From NCBI RefSeq assembly GCF_947507565.1, contig NC_089176.1, positions 3,100,001-3,164,000 of the forward strand: DNA of 64,000 bases, given 5' to 3'. Every line of letters starts with the position of its first letter. Position 1 is the stretch's first letter. Below the pieces are notes generated by a model. The model searched no databases. It saw nothing but the letters and a program-made list of their open reading frames with translations, and was not told the origin of the DNA. The DNA is from Oscarella lobularis. Taxonomy: Eukaryota; Porifera; Homoscleromorpha; Homosclerophorida; Oscarellidae. Positions 36,159 to 47,803 of the stretch are shown here, piece by piece. Both the position numbers and the translations under genes were made by a program.

Positions 36159-36710
36159 GACGCTGTGTTTAGAAGTCGTTTTTTCGTTTTTTTCTACGTC
36201 CCCGTGGAGGAGGGGAAAGGAAGAGGAATCTAGTGACCGCTATATATATATATTCATCTACCAGACTTATTCCGTGTAACATACAGCATGCCAATTTATA
36301 TCATGATGTATAGAGATTTTGCCAAAGTGGTCTATTTATATGATACTATATTATGCCAATTACAGGGCCTGGTCGGACGCACCTTGCATTTCTTGTCGTG
36401 TTAGCAGTCGCTTGGGCCTCGGTTGACCTTTTCCGACGGGTGCAAACCGCCTAGCAACTCCGAAAACGCCTCGAGAGAGAAGCCTCGCGCACGCTAACAC
36501 GTCCAATTGGGGTATTGAGGCTTCTTTTAGGCACTTCAACTATTCATGAAATTTATAAAAAATAACAACTGCTACTCAAGTTCGTCTAGTTCTATCTGTT
36601 TATTCAACTACCTTAGCGGAAGATCCTTCTACGTGTCCCGGTCGCCTTTCATCTACAACTGCAAAAATGCATTCCTATCTATTCCAAACAGCCTCTAGCC
36701 TAAAACGCCT
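36159..36710. other. Gap between converging genes
   Basis: 3' flanks of the Kunitz gene (+) and receptor kinase 3 (-). Contains a TA microsatellite near 36240. No gene seen. Confidence 0.5.
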
Positions 36711-39700
36711 CTACGAAACGCTAGCAGATCGACTCGTCGGCTCCTCTGAGTCCAAGTCGCTGACGGACAGCCACGGATTATTCGTTCGATTGGAATAGCT
36801 TCTGGATCGCTTCGACGTCGCTTGAACTCGAATAGCGTGATTCAATCGGTCAATGAGATGACTCATGGTGGGCCGATCTCTTCGTTCGGGCTGCCAGCAT
36901 CGTTTCATCAGCTCGTATCTGACGCAAACGCGAAAGCGAATTAGAACCACGCCACCCGCGATGCGAGCCAAATATTGCATTAGGAATTATTAAGCGAGGG
37001 AGACCATCCACTTACATTTCATCAGGACACCTGCTATGGGGCTTGTCCATTCGGTATCCAGCCTTCAAACAGTCGACCAGCTGGTCGTCTGCAACAGCCG
37101 GATATGGATGACCGCCTGCACGAATAATATACAATTTGTAATGTAAAGCACAAAGTCTGATAGCCCTCTCACCTAAAGTGAAGATTTCCCATAAAACAAC
37201 ACCGAATGACCACCTGGAGAAAAAGATGCGAGATTATAGAGAGCAGACTACGTATTTTTCTCTTTCTCTCCGCGGTGCAACTTACACGTCGCTCTCCGGC
37301 GTAAACGTACGATCGAGAATCGCCTCGATGGACATCCACTTGAACGGCAAAAAGCCGCGCTTCGACGTGACGTACTTGTCCTGATAGATGGCGCGAGCGA
37401 GACCGAAATCGGACACTTTGAGCTGTCGATTGTCGCCGACGAGAACGTTCCGACAGGCTAAGTCGCGATGAACGACCCCTCGACTATGCAAGTATTCCTG
37501 AATAATGAAACGAGGCATTAACAGTCGCAATCTCCGGCACGCGGAGAAAGGGGCTTACGATTCCGAGAGCGATTTGACGACCGAAGGTGACCAGTTCGAG
37601 CGGAGTCAAAGAAGCGCCCGCCGCGTCGACGACGACGTACGGACCCGGACTCGGCTTGTCTTTGCACGTGAACACGTCGTCGTCGTCGCCGTCGCCGTCG
37701 TCGTCCGCATCGGGAATCTAGAAAAGCAGGCATATGAAATGATAGAGGAAATGATGGACAGTCACAGTCGATCAACGAATAGAAAAAAAATGCGTCAGGC
37801 ACGAACGTCTCGAGCGGCCAAAGAATTCCAAACGAATCCTTTCTTCGCATATAAACCGGGTTTCGACGTTGATAAACGCATTTGACTTATTGCTGCTGGC
37901 TGATACCCTACCCGAGGCCTCGGGGTTCGGTATAGCAGCAATCCTGATCGCGTTACGTAATAAAATGTGAGGTTACCTCTTGAAGACGTTTGACTTCGTT
38001 GTGAAAGCCTGGCTTCGGCTCACGCGAGTATTCGTTCATCAGAGTGCCGGCTGATTCGGTCACAGATGACGCCTAAGGGACACGCATTCCACAGATAAGA
38101 AAAGAGAGAAGGCGATTTGTCCACGCACCGATCGACTCTTCCGCAAAAACGTCAGCAGATCGCCGTTGGGAACGTACTCAATGATGAGCATGAGAGGAAG
38201 GCTCTGCGTCACCGAGCCCAGTATGGAGACGATGTGACGGTGAGAGCCGATTCGTTTCATCATCGCTATCTCGGCGTACAAGTCGCGCTGTTCCTCCTCG
38301 TTCGAAGCATCTACGAGACAACAATGTCACAGTTAGCCGAAGCCCTATCCGTCTAGCAACCGCAGAAAGCGTCCCAGGAACTGCTTCTTATTAGAACATG
38401 CACCCTGGGACTCGTTTTTGCGATGCTTCATACAGTTACAGTTACAATGCTCAGAAATAGGCTTGGAGGACAACAAACGCGCTTCCTTTTTTTTTCGTAT
38501 CGTTTCATAACGTTCTTTAGGACGTCTTCATTGAAACCTCAATTCCCTCCCTTCCTACTAGACTTCATCGCGCACGCGTTTCTCCATACAAAAGCCTTTA
38601 CAAAAGCCTCCTCTTGCCCCCCCCCCCCCCCCCCCTAAAACCCAATTTCGTAGAACTCGGAACCGGGGGAGACTATCCGCTAACTATAGTAACAGGACGT
38701 CCCACGAAGGAGGAAATCCTGCTCCGCCTTACCTTTCAGCATTTTGATCGCAACCAGTGTTCTAGGAACGGTAAAATGAGCGGTAGCCGCCGTCACACTC
38801 GACGCCGAACTGTTGAGCAAACCGCGCGTCGACGAAACGCGAAGCCGTTGCTGTTCCGAAATGGGAAGATGAACTTGCATTTGCTCCGTCGGCGCGGCTT
38901 GGAGTGACGGCTGCATCTCGATCTGAGCAGCGGCGGTGCTCATCGATCGGCTGACGACTTCGGCCTTTACGACGACGCCGAAGAATCCTTCGCCGAGAAG
39001 TTCCAGTATGCGAATTCGACTCGGATCGACTTCCCAATCGTCGGGACGACACTTGGGCGTGAAGGGCTGTCGTCGAGGAAACTGGCCGTCGGCGGTGAGA
39101 CCGAGCGACGTCGGAAAGGTGGACGATGCGATAGCGGCTTTCTTCTCCGTTCGCCGTCGATGGCAGATGAGAAGAATCGACGCGACGATGACGATGACGA
39201 GAACGACAGAAATGACGGCGATTATAATCGCTACCGTCGACGACGATCCCGATGATCCCGATCCCGTTCCGCCGTCGCGAGCGGACGGCGCTGCGAGAGA
39301 GAGAGAAAGAGTTCGCGTCTCACGGGAGACTTATTTCCTCTGATCTTGCTTACATGTGAAGAAATTTATCTCTTCGTCGTGAGCGCCGTCAGAATTTGCC
39401 CGCACAGCGACGTAGTAGTCCGTATCCGGCAACAGGTCGGTTAGCAGGTACCTGCGTGTTGACTGTTATGCGCAGAGAAACAATATAAAAAATAAATAAA
39501 CATGTTCTCGGCGCTCTCACCGGTCGAAGAGATATACTGTTCGCTGTTCTGTTAGCAGACGCTTCCCACCAAGAAATCTGAAAGCCTTCCAATTCGTAGT
39601 AGCCCTTTGAGACGTACCACGCGACCCTGATGTTCTTTTCCACCGCTTGCAAATCGACCTTCTCCACCAGGGTCCAGATGACTAACACCGAAATAAAATT

Positions 39701-42700
39701 TCTACGTGCTTTGACTGCTAGAATACTTTTCTCAACGCACGTGGAAGACGAATTTTCTGCTCAGCTTTAGCTTTGACGTGGCCGTCGCTACTCAGAACGC
39801 GTACCTAAAGAAGAAGCACGTCCAGGGAGGAGAGCTTCAACCAGACTGCTCAAGAAAAACCGCGTTCTTTTTACACCGCCCTTGCTACGTATTGGTTACA
39901 AAATTCTGACAGTCCATTTTTAGCGCCTACAACTGGGCCTCTTTTCGTAGATGAAATATACAATTTTTTTTTCTGTTTCTACAGTGCAAACGAGCCGCGA
40001 ACTAAATCAGACGTAGTTTGGAGGAAACATGTACAACTAGCAGCGAAATGGTAACGGCTAGTGACAAACTGCATGGACGGGCAGACCTCCCACTTACCTC
40101 AAACGAATAACTGCCTTTCGGAGACAATTCCTTCACAGATTTCACGTACCATCCATTCACGCTTTCGTTCTAGTACACAAAAGAACGTCTCGCCATTGAA
40201 CGAAGAGCGAATGGATGACCGACAGTATTTATCGAGATGGGCTTGTTCACGTTGTTCACGCTCTCTCGAAAGTACCAAAGTTCGTACTTGGATACGTCAT
40301 AATCTACGACGGGTGTCTGCCAACTGACATTTGCGGCAAATTCTTCATCTCCAGACACGACAGCGTATGTCACGGTCAAATTCTGAGGCAAAAAGTTCTC
40401 TTTCAATCACAGAAGGAAAAATTAGACGTCGTTGAAAATGGTGGTAAAATTATTACCTTTTGGACACATGCTGTCTGAGCATTCTACAGAAAATTCGATA
40501 TAGAAAGAATGCGCACTATACTGTAGATTGTCCTTACCAGCACGAATTATTGTTGTGTCAACAGCAGGAGAATCTATATCCTTGACAGGATAGGAAATTA
40601 CCTGAAAAGCGAGTAAATGTAAATAAAAAAACGCGAGCTCTTCGCAGTACGTGAACGGTATATGCGCGGCCAAGTTGTAAACCGGTCAGACGATGTTCTG
40701 TTGCAGACTACAAACAGAAGAGCCGGAAATTACCCCCGAAGTGATTTCGACAGTATCAAAGTTTACAGCTGGTAAGAATAGAGAGGAACCGCAATCATTA
40801 CAGTTACTGACGAATATCTCATAGCAGCTCGGTTGAACTCCTGACACTAAAAAGACAAAACAATTAGAAGATCTCTTTTCTCCCCCCTCCTCCACTAGCT
40901 CACCGGGAGGGTCCCACGTGATGTTCACGCTGACGCTACCCTTGACTAATTCCATATTTCCGTGCTGCATGTTCGAAGGCTTTTCGGGATACTGGCCAGG
41001 AACTCCCTCGCAATAAGACGGTTTGTCCGTCGTGTAGATATCACCCGCTTTGTAGTAGAGACTGAGATTGAGAGGCGCGCTCCACGCGTTGCTGAACCCC
41101 CGACCGCCGAACTGGTTATAGACGCCGACGCGAAATACGTAGAGACGCGCCGCATTCGGCGCCAGAACGATTTCCGTCACGTTGACGCCAGCAAAGAACG
41201 TCTATATCGAGGACGGGAGAAGAGAGATAAGGTAAACAGCAGCGCTACGACAACATAGGGGAGGCGGGGAGAAAGATCGATTCTGTGGGAAACATAGGAT
41301 GCGAGAAGCTGGAAAAGTCATCATCATAATAGAAACTCTCGCGTTAAAATCCGCACTACAAAAGAGCCGATTCAAAAGCGATTCAAAAGTAAAAAAGAGA
41401 GGGACTCCAGACACAGCCTTGCTATGAACCAGACTAACTTTCTTCCCGTTTACATTCTTGGGGAGATGACAGTCAAATTACTGTCCTGAGGGACAAAAGG
41501 GATTCCTAAGCGACTAAGTAATCTGGGCTACACAGGCTGCTCTCTAGATTTAAAAAAAAAAAGACTCACAGGATAATAAGACGTCCACGTCAATCCTTTC
41601 AAATACGTCGAGTTCGTCGACTGGAGGCGCGTGACGTCGACGAATTGGACGACGAACGAGACGCCGTACTTCGCGTAGCTGCTATCCGCGTAAAGTGTCG
41701 CGATATCGACGTTCCACGAGAGCATGAGCGTTCGTCGATCGAAACTCGGCGCATTGACGACTTTCGTTGGAAGCCGTTTTTTCGGCGTTCCACTCGAAGC
41801 GTCTATTATTATATAAATCCATGCGGAATCCCCGTCGCGGCGCGTCGACGCCCCTGTCTCCCCTTCTTACCGTCGGATCTGATTTGATCGAGAAACAGAC
41901 AGGTCGACGTACAGTTGCCCTGATTCGCGTCGAACTTGGCCTAACGACACGAAATGCATTTAGTGGACAGATCGACGCGCCGATTGGTCAAACAAACACG
42001 GAGTTCGCGGAAGGGAGAAACCGCATGAATGAAAATGCGCGCGCGATAAACTCGATTTTTCTTTCCGCGAGACGTCGATGAGACTCCCACGCCCGATCGG
42101 CGCGTCACAGCGATCGTATCGAGCGCGCGAGACCCCGTACCGCACGCGAAAGCGACCAGAAAAGCGGCGAAATTCGATTACGACGCGCCGTCGAGCGTGA
42201 CTCCCCCCTCCCCTCCATTAGATCATGCATAATTCACGCTCACCTCGCACTCCTGCATGCACTTGCTCTTTGTCGGAACGTCCAGGCACGGTTCAATACA
42301 CTGCATAAAAAGAGAATTGTGCACGCGATCGTCTTCTTTTTCATGAGAGCGCTCTCACTTCGCCGAAATAAGGCCCAGCGCCGTAGGGGCCCGTTCCGAA
42401 GTGGCCGCGCGGCGTCTGCAAAAGAATCCATTTCGCGTTAGTAAAAACATTATTGTCGCTCTCGGTTTGTTCCAACAACAACAGACGGAGACGTACGAGC
42501 GCGATCGCGGGAGGGAGAACTTCTGCTCGACTGGCCTAGAGCCATCTGACGACTAATTGCGTTCGCGAGTCGGCGCCAGGGCCATTTTCTCAGGAATCAA
42601 TAGCAATCTAGTTCGACCGCGACAACTCGGCTAATTGACATGAGTCGGTTCGCCTCTCTTTTCGAAACAGCGAGAAAAGAGGGTGAACGGAAATCGACGA

Positions 42701-42862
42701 GGATCTTATGAACGTTTTTCTCGCTTGGCGTCGTGTGTCTCTTACGTCCGGTGTGTAGACGAGACAGCGCGCCGCGCAACGCGCTTGGAGTTCGTGTCGC
42801 TCCACGGCGGCGGCGACGACGAGGAAGGCAAAGGAGGACACGTACACAAGCTGCGGAAACAT
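36711..42862 (-). CDS. Receptor tyrosine kinase with anosmin-like head and FNIII ectodomain (paralogue 3)
   Basis: Predicted 1076 residues. Exons in transcript order: 42746-42862, 42359-42415, 42244-42300, 41871-41940, 41570-41802, 40904-41201, 40734-40846, 40651-40707, 40538-40601, 40457-40483, 40224-40399, 40098-40169, 39741-39804, 39521-39681, 39354-39462, 38733-39290, 38129-38310, 37977-38072, 37559-37717, 37286-37497, 37173-37213, 37016-37115, 36711-36918; phases close. Signal peptide [19 protein letters not shown], then [16 protein letters not shown] (identical to paralogue 2), cysteine pairs CIEPC and CTSTC, FNIII-like domains ([24 protein letters not shown]), and a helix with [17 protein letters not shown]. 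Kinase motifs are complete: [39 protein letters not shown]. An Asp/Gly-rich stretch marks the kinase insert. It lies about 17 kb from its nearest relative, in opposite orientation. Confidence 0.88.
38617..38635 (+). repeat. Poly(C) tract of 19 in an intron of receptor kinase 3
   Basis: Uninterrupted run; poly(G) on the sense strand of the gene. Confidence 0.9.
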
Positions 42863-43278
42863 TTGCTTGGTGTGACGCGCTTTGAAAGGGCTGGATCCGG
42901 ACGTCGGGACGATTTTGAGCTTTGTTGGGATGAGACGAGACTTAAGTGACCGCTCCGTCTGCGATCCAAACTCTATTTAGATCATTCCGTGTGTCGGTCG
43001 GGCGAGACTGCGTGGTGAATACGTCACGGGATACGCTGGAGGATTAAATAGTGTAGCCATTTAACCTGTTCGTGCCTACGCGCGCGTTCTGCTCACGTCA
43101 CACCTTCCGCGCGAAAGTTGAACTCTGCGTCATCATGATGGCGGTCCAAGCCGATTTCCAAGCACTCTAATGCATTCCGGATGCGTGGCACCGCAACCCT
43201 CGGCGCAATTACTTGACGTTATATATAGTATGACTCGAACAGTTCCCACTTGAGATTCTCACGTGACGACCGCTAACA
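42863..43278. other. Shared promoter region of receptor kinase 3 and the first tandem Kunitz gene
   Basis: Divergent genes 416 bp apart. From 42956 onward the sequence is repeated at 45206, so the duplication copied the Kunitz-side promoter but not the receptor start. Confidence 0.7.
43219..43228 (+). promoter_or_regulatory. TATA box, tandem Kunitz gene copy 1
   Basis: TTATATATAG about 55 bp before the start codon. Confidence 0.6.
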
Positions 43279-45182
43279 ATGAAACCGCTTCTTCTACTCG
43301 GAATTGTCGTGCTGCTTGTCGTAGCGTCTTTGAACACCGTGGTCTCAGAGACCTGCTTGAATTACGGGTCAGAACGTGACCAAATCAAGTCGATCAAATC
43401 ATGCATCATTCTTTCGTATTCGTAGAAAAATGGTCTGCCACAGAATTTACCACGTTATCGAAGCAACAACGGACTGTAGCTTGATGAGAAAACGACGACA
43501 GATTCGTTGGGACGCGCCCACGTAATGACCTTCTATTGTTCCACCAATTGAACTCGAGTAACGAACCCTCTCACTCCTAGGCGATGCCCACTGGTTCACC
43601 GTCTCGTCGAAAAGAAGACAAAATTATTAGAAAAAGTTTTGCATAAGAGCTCGGACGAGTTTTCGACACCCTGCTATCCAAATTGTCCGGGGCACGAGAA
43701 GGTAGTGTGTCGCGTGAAAGTTTGCGCATCGTCAACGTCCCAACGCTATCGTGTGACAGTCGTCAAACAGTTTATGGAGCATAAGCACGACTATGGCAAA
43801 ATTTGCGTCTTTGTCAAGGGAAAGCATCAAGTGTGCTGCTACAAGAATGAGTGCGATACTATTCTCATACCCACGGACACTCGAGGGCACAAACTAATCA
43901 TGGAGATAACGATGGAAGTCAATAAAGCAAACGAAAACGAGTTTTGTTGCGAAGGTGGATTACGCGGCTATTTCGTGATGTTCGATCCTAGCCTGTCGTC
44001 AAACGGCGTACCACAAGCGTCCGTGACTGTCAATAAAGTCACTGGCAGGGAGAGTCTTACCTGTCCGTGCGAAAGCGACAAAGAACGCATCGACGTTGGA
44101 AAAGAACTCTTCGGTCGTCTCGCCGCAACACCAACTCCTGGCACCGCAACTCCAACTCCTCGCAGCGAGCCCGTTAGGGCCACGTTTGCAAAACAAAAAC
44201 GACAAGGGAGGATTTCACTGTTTAGACAAAGACAAACGCTTGCAGAAATTCTTCGACAGCTGTATGGTCCGAGGCCTCAGCCAAAGACTACCACAGCTCC
44301 TCCGGCTACCACAGCTCCTTCCATTACCACAGCTCCTCTAAGACTAGTCCACCTACATTTCAGTCGTGTCCAGTTTCTTGTGCCATCCCAGATGATGATG
44401 ATGATGATGACTTTGACAGCGATTTTGACGATTTTGACTTTAATTCTTCTTGCAACGTAAACGAGCCCACGTATCACCTGAGATATTTCTTCAACTCGAC
44501 GAGTGAAAAATGCGAAGAATTTTACGTCGACAACGTGACGAAGTGCAATGAGACTGATCCTCACATAAATTGCTTTCAATCGTTAGAGTCTTGCCAGAAT
44601 AGATCTGAGGCTGCTGACTTCGATTTTTGCCCTTGCAATCACTCGCTTCCCTTGCCTCTATTTCCATTTTGTCATTTGCGATACTTTTTTAACTCGTCGA
44701 AAGGACTATGCGAAGAGGCTTATATAGACGACGTGGACAAATGCAATTCATCTATCAACTGCTATAAATCGCTGGCATCTTGTCAGAAAAAATGCAGTAA
44801 GACAGAAAGCCACTATGCGTGATAACAATTTACTTATTTTTCCACAGCAAATGTCTGTCATCTTCCGTGGTCGGAAGGAACGGGAGATAGAAATGAGATA
44901 CGTTACTACTATGACTTCAAGGAGAACAAATGCGTCAAGTTTTACTACAAAGGCATGGGAGGCACAGGAAATAATTTCAAGACTGCACATAACTGCCAAA
45001 AGGAGTGTGCTCTGGCAGAACTGGTAAGGCACTGGCAAAGTTATCAGAGAGATAAGCCAAGCGACTAAATGTTATAGGGTATCAATGGTTTGCAAAATTG
45101 CCTCGAACATCCGGATGAGTTCAGCACGTGCGAAAACGACCCGAAATTGAAATGCCTCGTAGACAGTATGATGCAGTGCTAA
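43279..45182 (+). pseudogene. CUB-like/Kunitz secreted protein, copy 1, frameshifted
   Basis: Same exon plan as the intact copy at 45537: 43279-43367, 43426-43521, 43581-44796, 44848-45023, 45078-45182. Signal peptide MKPLLLLGIVVLLVVASLN; CUB-like region; Thr/Ala/Pro linker; then Kunitz-like domains. In the linker near 44337 one T present in copy 2 is missing (CTCCT-CTAAG here, CTCCTTCTAAG there), so the frame runs to a stop at 44458-44460. Downstream of the lesion the old frame is open and nearly identical to copy 2, including the splice sites, so this is either a very recent mutation or a base-calling error. If real, the product would be a secreted CUB-like fragment without Kunitz domains. 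The stop of the last exon also differs (CAGTGCTAA). Confidence 0.7.
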
Positions 45183-45536
45183 ACCGAAACATTCCCAATT
45201 CCCAACGTCTGCGATCCAAACTCTATTTAGATCATTCCGTGTGTCGGTCGGGCGAGACTGCGTGGTGAATACGTCACGGGATACGCTGGAGGATTAAATA
45301 GTGTAGCCATTTAACCTGTTCGTGCCTACGCGAGCCTACGCGCGCGTTCTGCTCACGTCACACCTTCCGCGCGAAAGTTGAACTTTGCGTCATCATGATG
45401 GCGGTCCAAGCCGATTTCCAAGCACTCTAATGCATTCCGGATGCGTGGCACCGCAACCCTCGGCGCAATTACTTGACGTTATATATATGACTCGAACAAG
45501 TTTCCACTAGAGATTCTCACGTGACGGCCGCTAACA
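45183..45536. other. Duplicated promoter of the second Kunitz copy
   Basis: Copy of 42956-43278, with one extra 10-bp CCTACGCGAG unit near 45330. Confidence 0.75.
45479..45490 (+). promoter_or_regulatory. TATA box, tandem Kunitz gene copy 2
   Basis: GTTATATATATG about 50-58 bp before the start codon. Confidence 0.6.
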
Positions 45537-47519
45537 ATGAAACCGCTTCTTCTACTCGGAATTGTCGTGCTGCTTGTCGTAGCGTCTTTGAACACCGTGG
45601 TCTCAGAGACCTGCTTGAATTACGGGTCAGAACGTGACCAAATCAAGTCGATCAAATCATGCATCATTCTTTCGTATTCGTAGAAAAATGGTCTGCCACA
45701 GAATTTACCACGTTATCGAAGCAACAACGGACTGTAGCTTGATGAGAAAACGACGACAGATTCGTTGGGATTCGCCAACAGTCGCGCCCACTCCCACGTA
45801 ATGACCTTCTATTGTTCCACCAATTGAACTCGAGTAACGAACCCTCTCACTCCTAGGCGATGCCCACTGGTTCACCGTCTCGTCGAAAAGAAGACAAAAT
45901 TATTAGAAAAAGTTTTGCATAAGAGCTCGGACGAGTTTTCGACTCCCTGCTATCCAAATTGTCCGGGGCACGATAAGGTAGTGTGTCGCGTGAAAGTTTG
46001 CGCATCGTCGACGTCCAAACGCTATCGTGTGACAGTCGTCAAACAGTTTATGGAGCATAAGCACAACTATGGCAAAATTTGCGTCTTTGTCAAGGGAAAG
46101 CATCAAGTGTGCTGCTACAACAATGAGTGCGATACTATTCTCATACCCACGGACACTCGAGGGCACAGACTAATCATGGAGATAACGATGGAAGTCAATG
46201 AAAACATAAACGAGTCTTGTTGCGAAGGTGGATTACGTGGCTATTTCGTGATGTTCGATCCTAGCCTGTCGTCAAACGGCGTACCACAAGCGTCCATGAC
46301 TGTCAACAAACTCACTGGCAGGGAGAGTCTTACCTGTCCGTGCGAAAGCGACAAAGAACGCGTCGACGTTGGAAAAGAACTCTTCGGTCGTCTCGCCGCA
46401 ACTCCCAATCCTGGAAGCGAGCCTGATAAGGCCACGTTCTCAAGACGAAAACGACAAGGAAGGATTTCACTGTTTAGACAAAGACAAACGCTTGCAGAAA
46501 TTCTTAGACAGCTGTATGGTCCAAGGTCTCAGCCAAAGACTACCACAGCTCCTCCGGCTACCACAGCTCCTCCGGCTACCACAGCTCCCCCGGCTACCAC
46601 AGCTCCTTCTAAGACTAGACCACCACCACCTACATCTCAGTCGTGTTCAGAAAATACCACAGCTCCTCCGGCTACCACAGCTCCTCCTAAGACATCTCAG
46701 TCGTGTCCAGAAATTTCGTGTGTCATCCCATGTGATGATAATGACTTTGACAGCGAATTTGACTTCAATTCTCCTTGCAACGTAAACGAGCCCAAGTATC
46801 ACCTGAGATATTTCTTCAACTCGACGAGTGAAAAATGCGAAGAATTTTACGTCGACAACGTGACGAAGTGCAATGAGACTGATCCTCACACAAATTGCTT
46901 TCAATCGTTAGAGTCTTGCCAGAATAGATCTGAGGCTAATGGCTTCGATGGTTGCCCTTGCAATCACTCGCTTCCCTTTTGTCATTTGCGATACTTTTTT
47001 AACTCGTTGAAAGGACTATGCGAAGAGGCTTATATGGACGACGTGGGAAAATGCGATACAGCTGATCCACCCATCAACTGCTATAAATCGCTGGCATCTT
47101 GTCAGAAAAAATGCTGTAAGACAGAAGCCACTATGCGTGATAACCATAAAATGGTTACTTATTTTTCCACAGCAAACGTCTGTCATCTTCCGTGGTCGGA
47201 AGGAACGGGAGATAAAAAGGAGACTCGTTACTACTATGACTTCAAGGAGAACAAATGCGTCGAGTTTTACTACAAAGGCATGAGAGGCACAGGAAATAAC
47301 TTCAAGACTGCACATGACTGCCAAAAAGAATGTGCTCTGGCAGAACTAGTAAGCCACTTGCAAACGCTATCCGAGAGATAAGCCAAGTGACTAAATGTTA
47401 CATAGGGTATCGATGGTTTGCAAAATTGCCTTGAACATCCGGATGAGTTCAGCACGTGCGAAAATGACCCGAAATTGAAATGCCTCGTAGACAGCATGAT
47501 GCAGTGCCAAACCGAGTGA
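45537..47519 (+). CDS. CUB-like/Kunitz secreted protein, intact tandem copy 2
   Basis: Secreted, 583 residues. Exons: 45537-45625, 45684-45797, 45857-47115, 47173-47348, 47406-47519. Signal peptide ending in VVASLNTVVS; a CUB-like region with VVCRVKVCASST, ICVFVKGKHQVCC and a closing CCEGGLRGYFVMF; a basic spacer (RRKRQGRISLF); a linker of repeated TTAPPA units; then two Kunitz-like repeats (YHLRYFFNSTSEKCEEFY and CHLRYFFN with CEEAYMDD) and a more canonical Kunitz domain (CHLPWSEGTG, RYYYDFKENKCVEFYY, DCQKEC) filling one 176-bp exon. A frame across the fourth intron is open, but paralogues and splice sites support removing it. The RRKR site could be cleaved by furin-type proteases (inference). 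Confidence 0.83.
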
Positions 47520-47803
47520 TTGCAAAACATTCCCAACGTAGACAGGATATTTTGTCTAACCACGTCTATGAATAGCAGGTTCACATTTCGTATGTCGCGA
47601 AGAAATGATCTCACTGACCTATCCATGAGCGCCACAACCCGCGTGTCTGATTTTGATCCGTTTACCCCCCGGTAGAAGTCTAGACAAAGCTGGCTGTTCT
47701 CTTTGACCTTGAGCAATTCCGGAAATCTCAATGATATATTGTTCCAAGGCGTCACGATAAGAAACAGTTGCAAGCTAGATTTTCGACTGGAAACTATACT
47801 GCG

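Larger units (their letters stand above)
42956..45205 (+). repeat. Tandem duplication, copy 1
   Basis: Begins CGTCTGCGATCC and runs through the Kunitz gene to its 3' flank; offset to copy 2 is 2250 bp. Near-identical outside a few indels. Confidence 0.93.
45206..47538 (+). repeat. Tandem duplication, copy 2
   Basis: Head-to-tail copy of 42956-45205. It is longer because of an 18-bp insertion in exon 2 and extra Thr-Ala-Pro-Pro repeats. Its 3' end matches the end of copy 1 (ATTCCCAACG). Confidence 0.93.

Noticed and set aside
47116-47172. Continuous frame through the fourth intron of the intact Kunitz gene
   Set aside because: Paralogues splice here, and removal gives a standard Kunitz start after C-S/T-N-V-C.
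43279-47519. Venom-type Kunitz toxin genes
   Set aside because: Kunitz domains are widespread in ordinary secreted inhibitors and matrix proteins; nothing here points to a toxin role.
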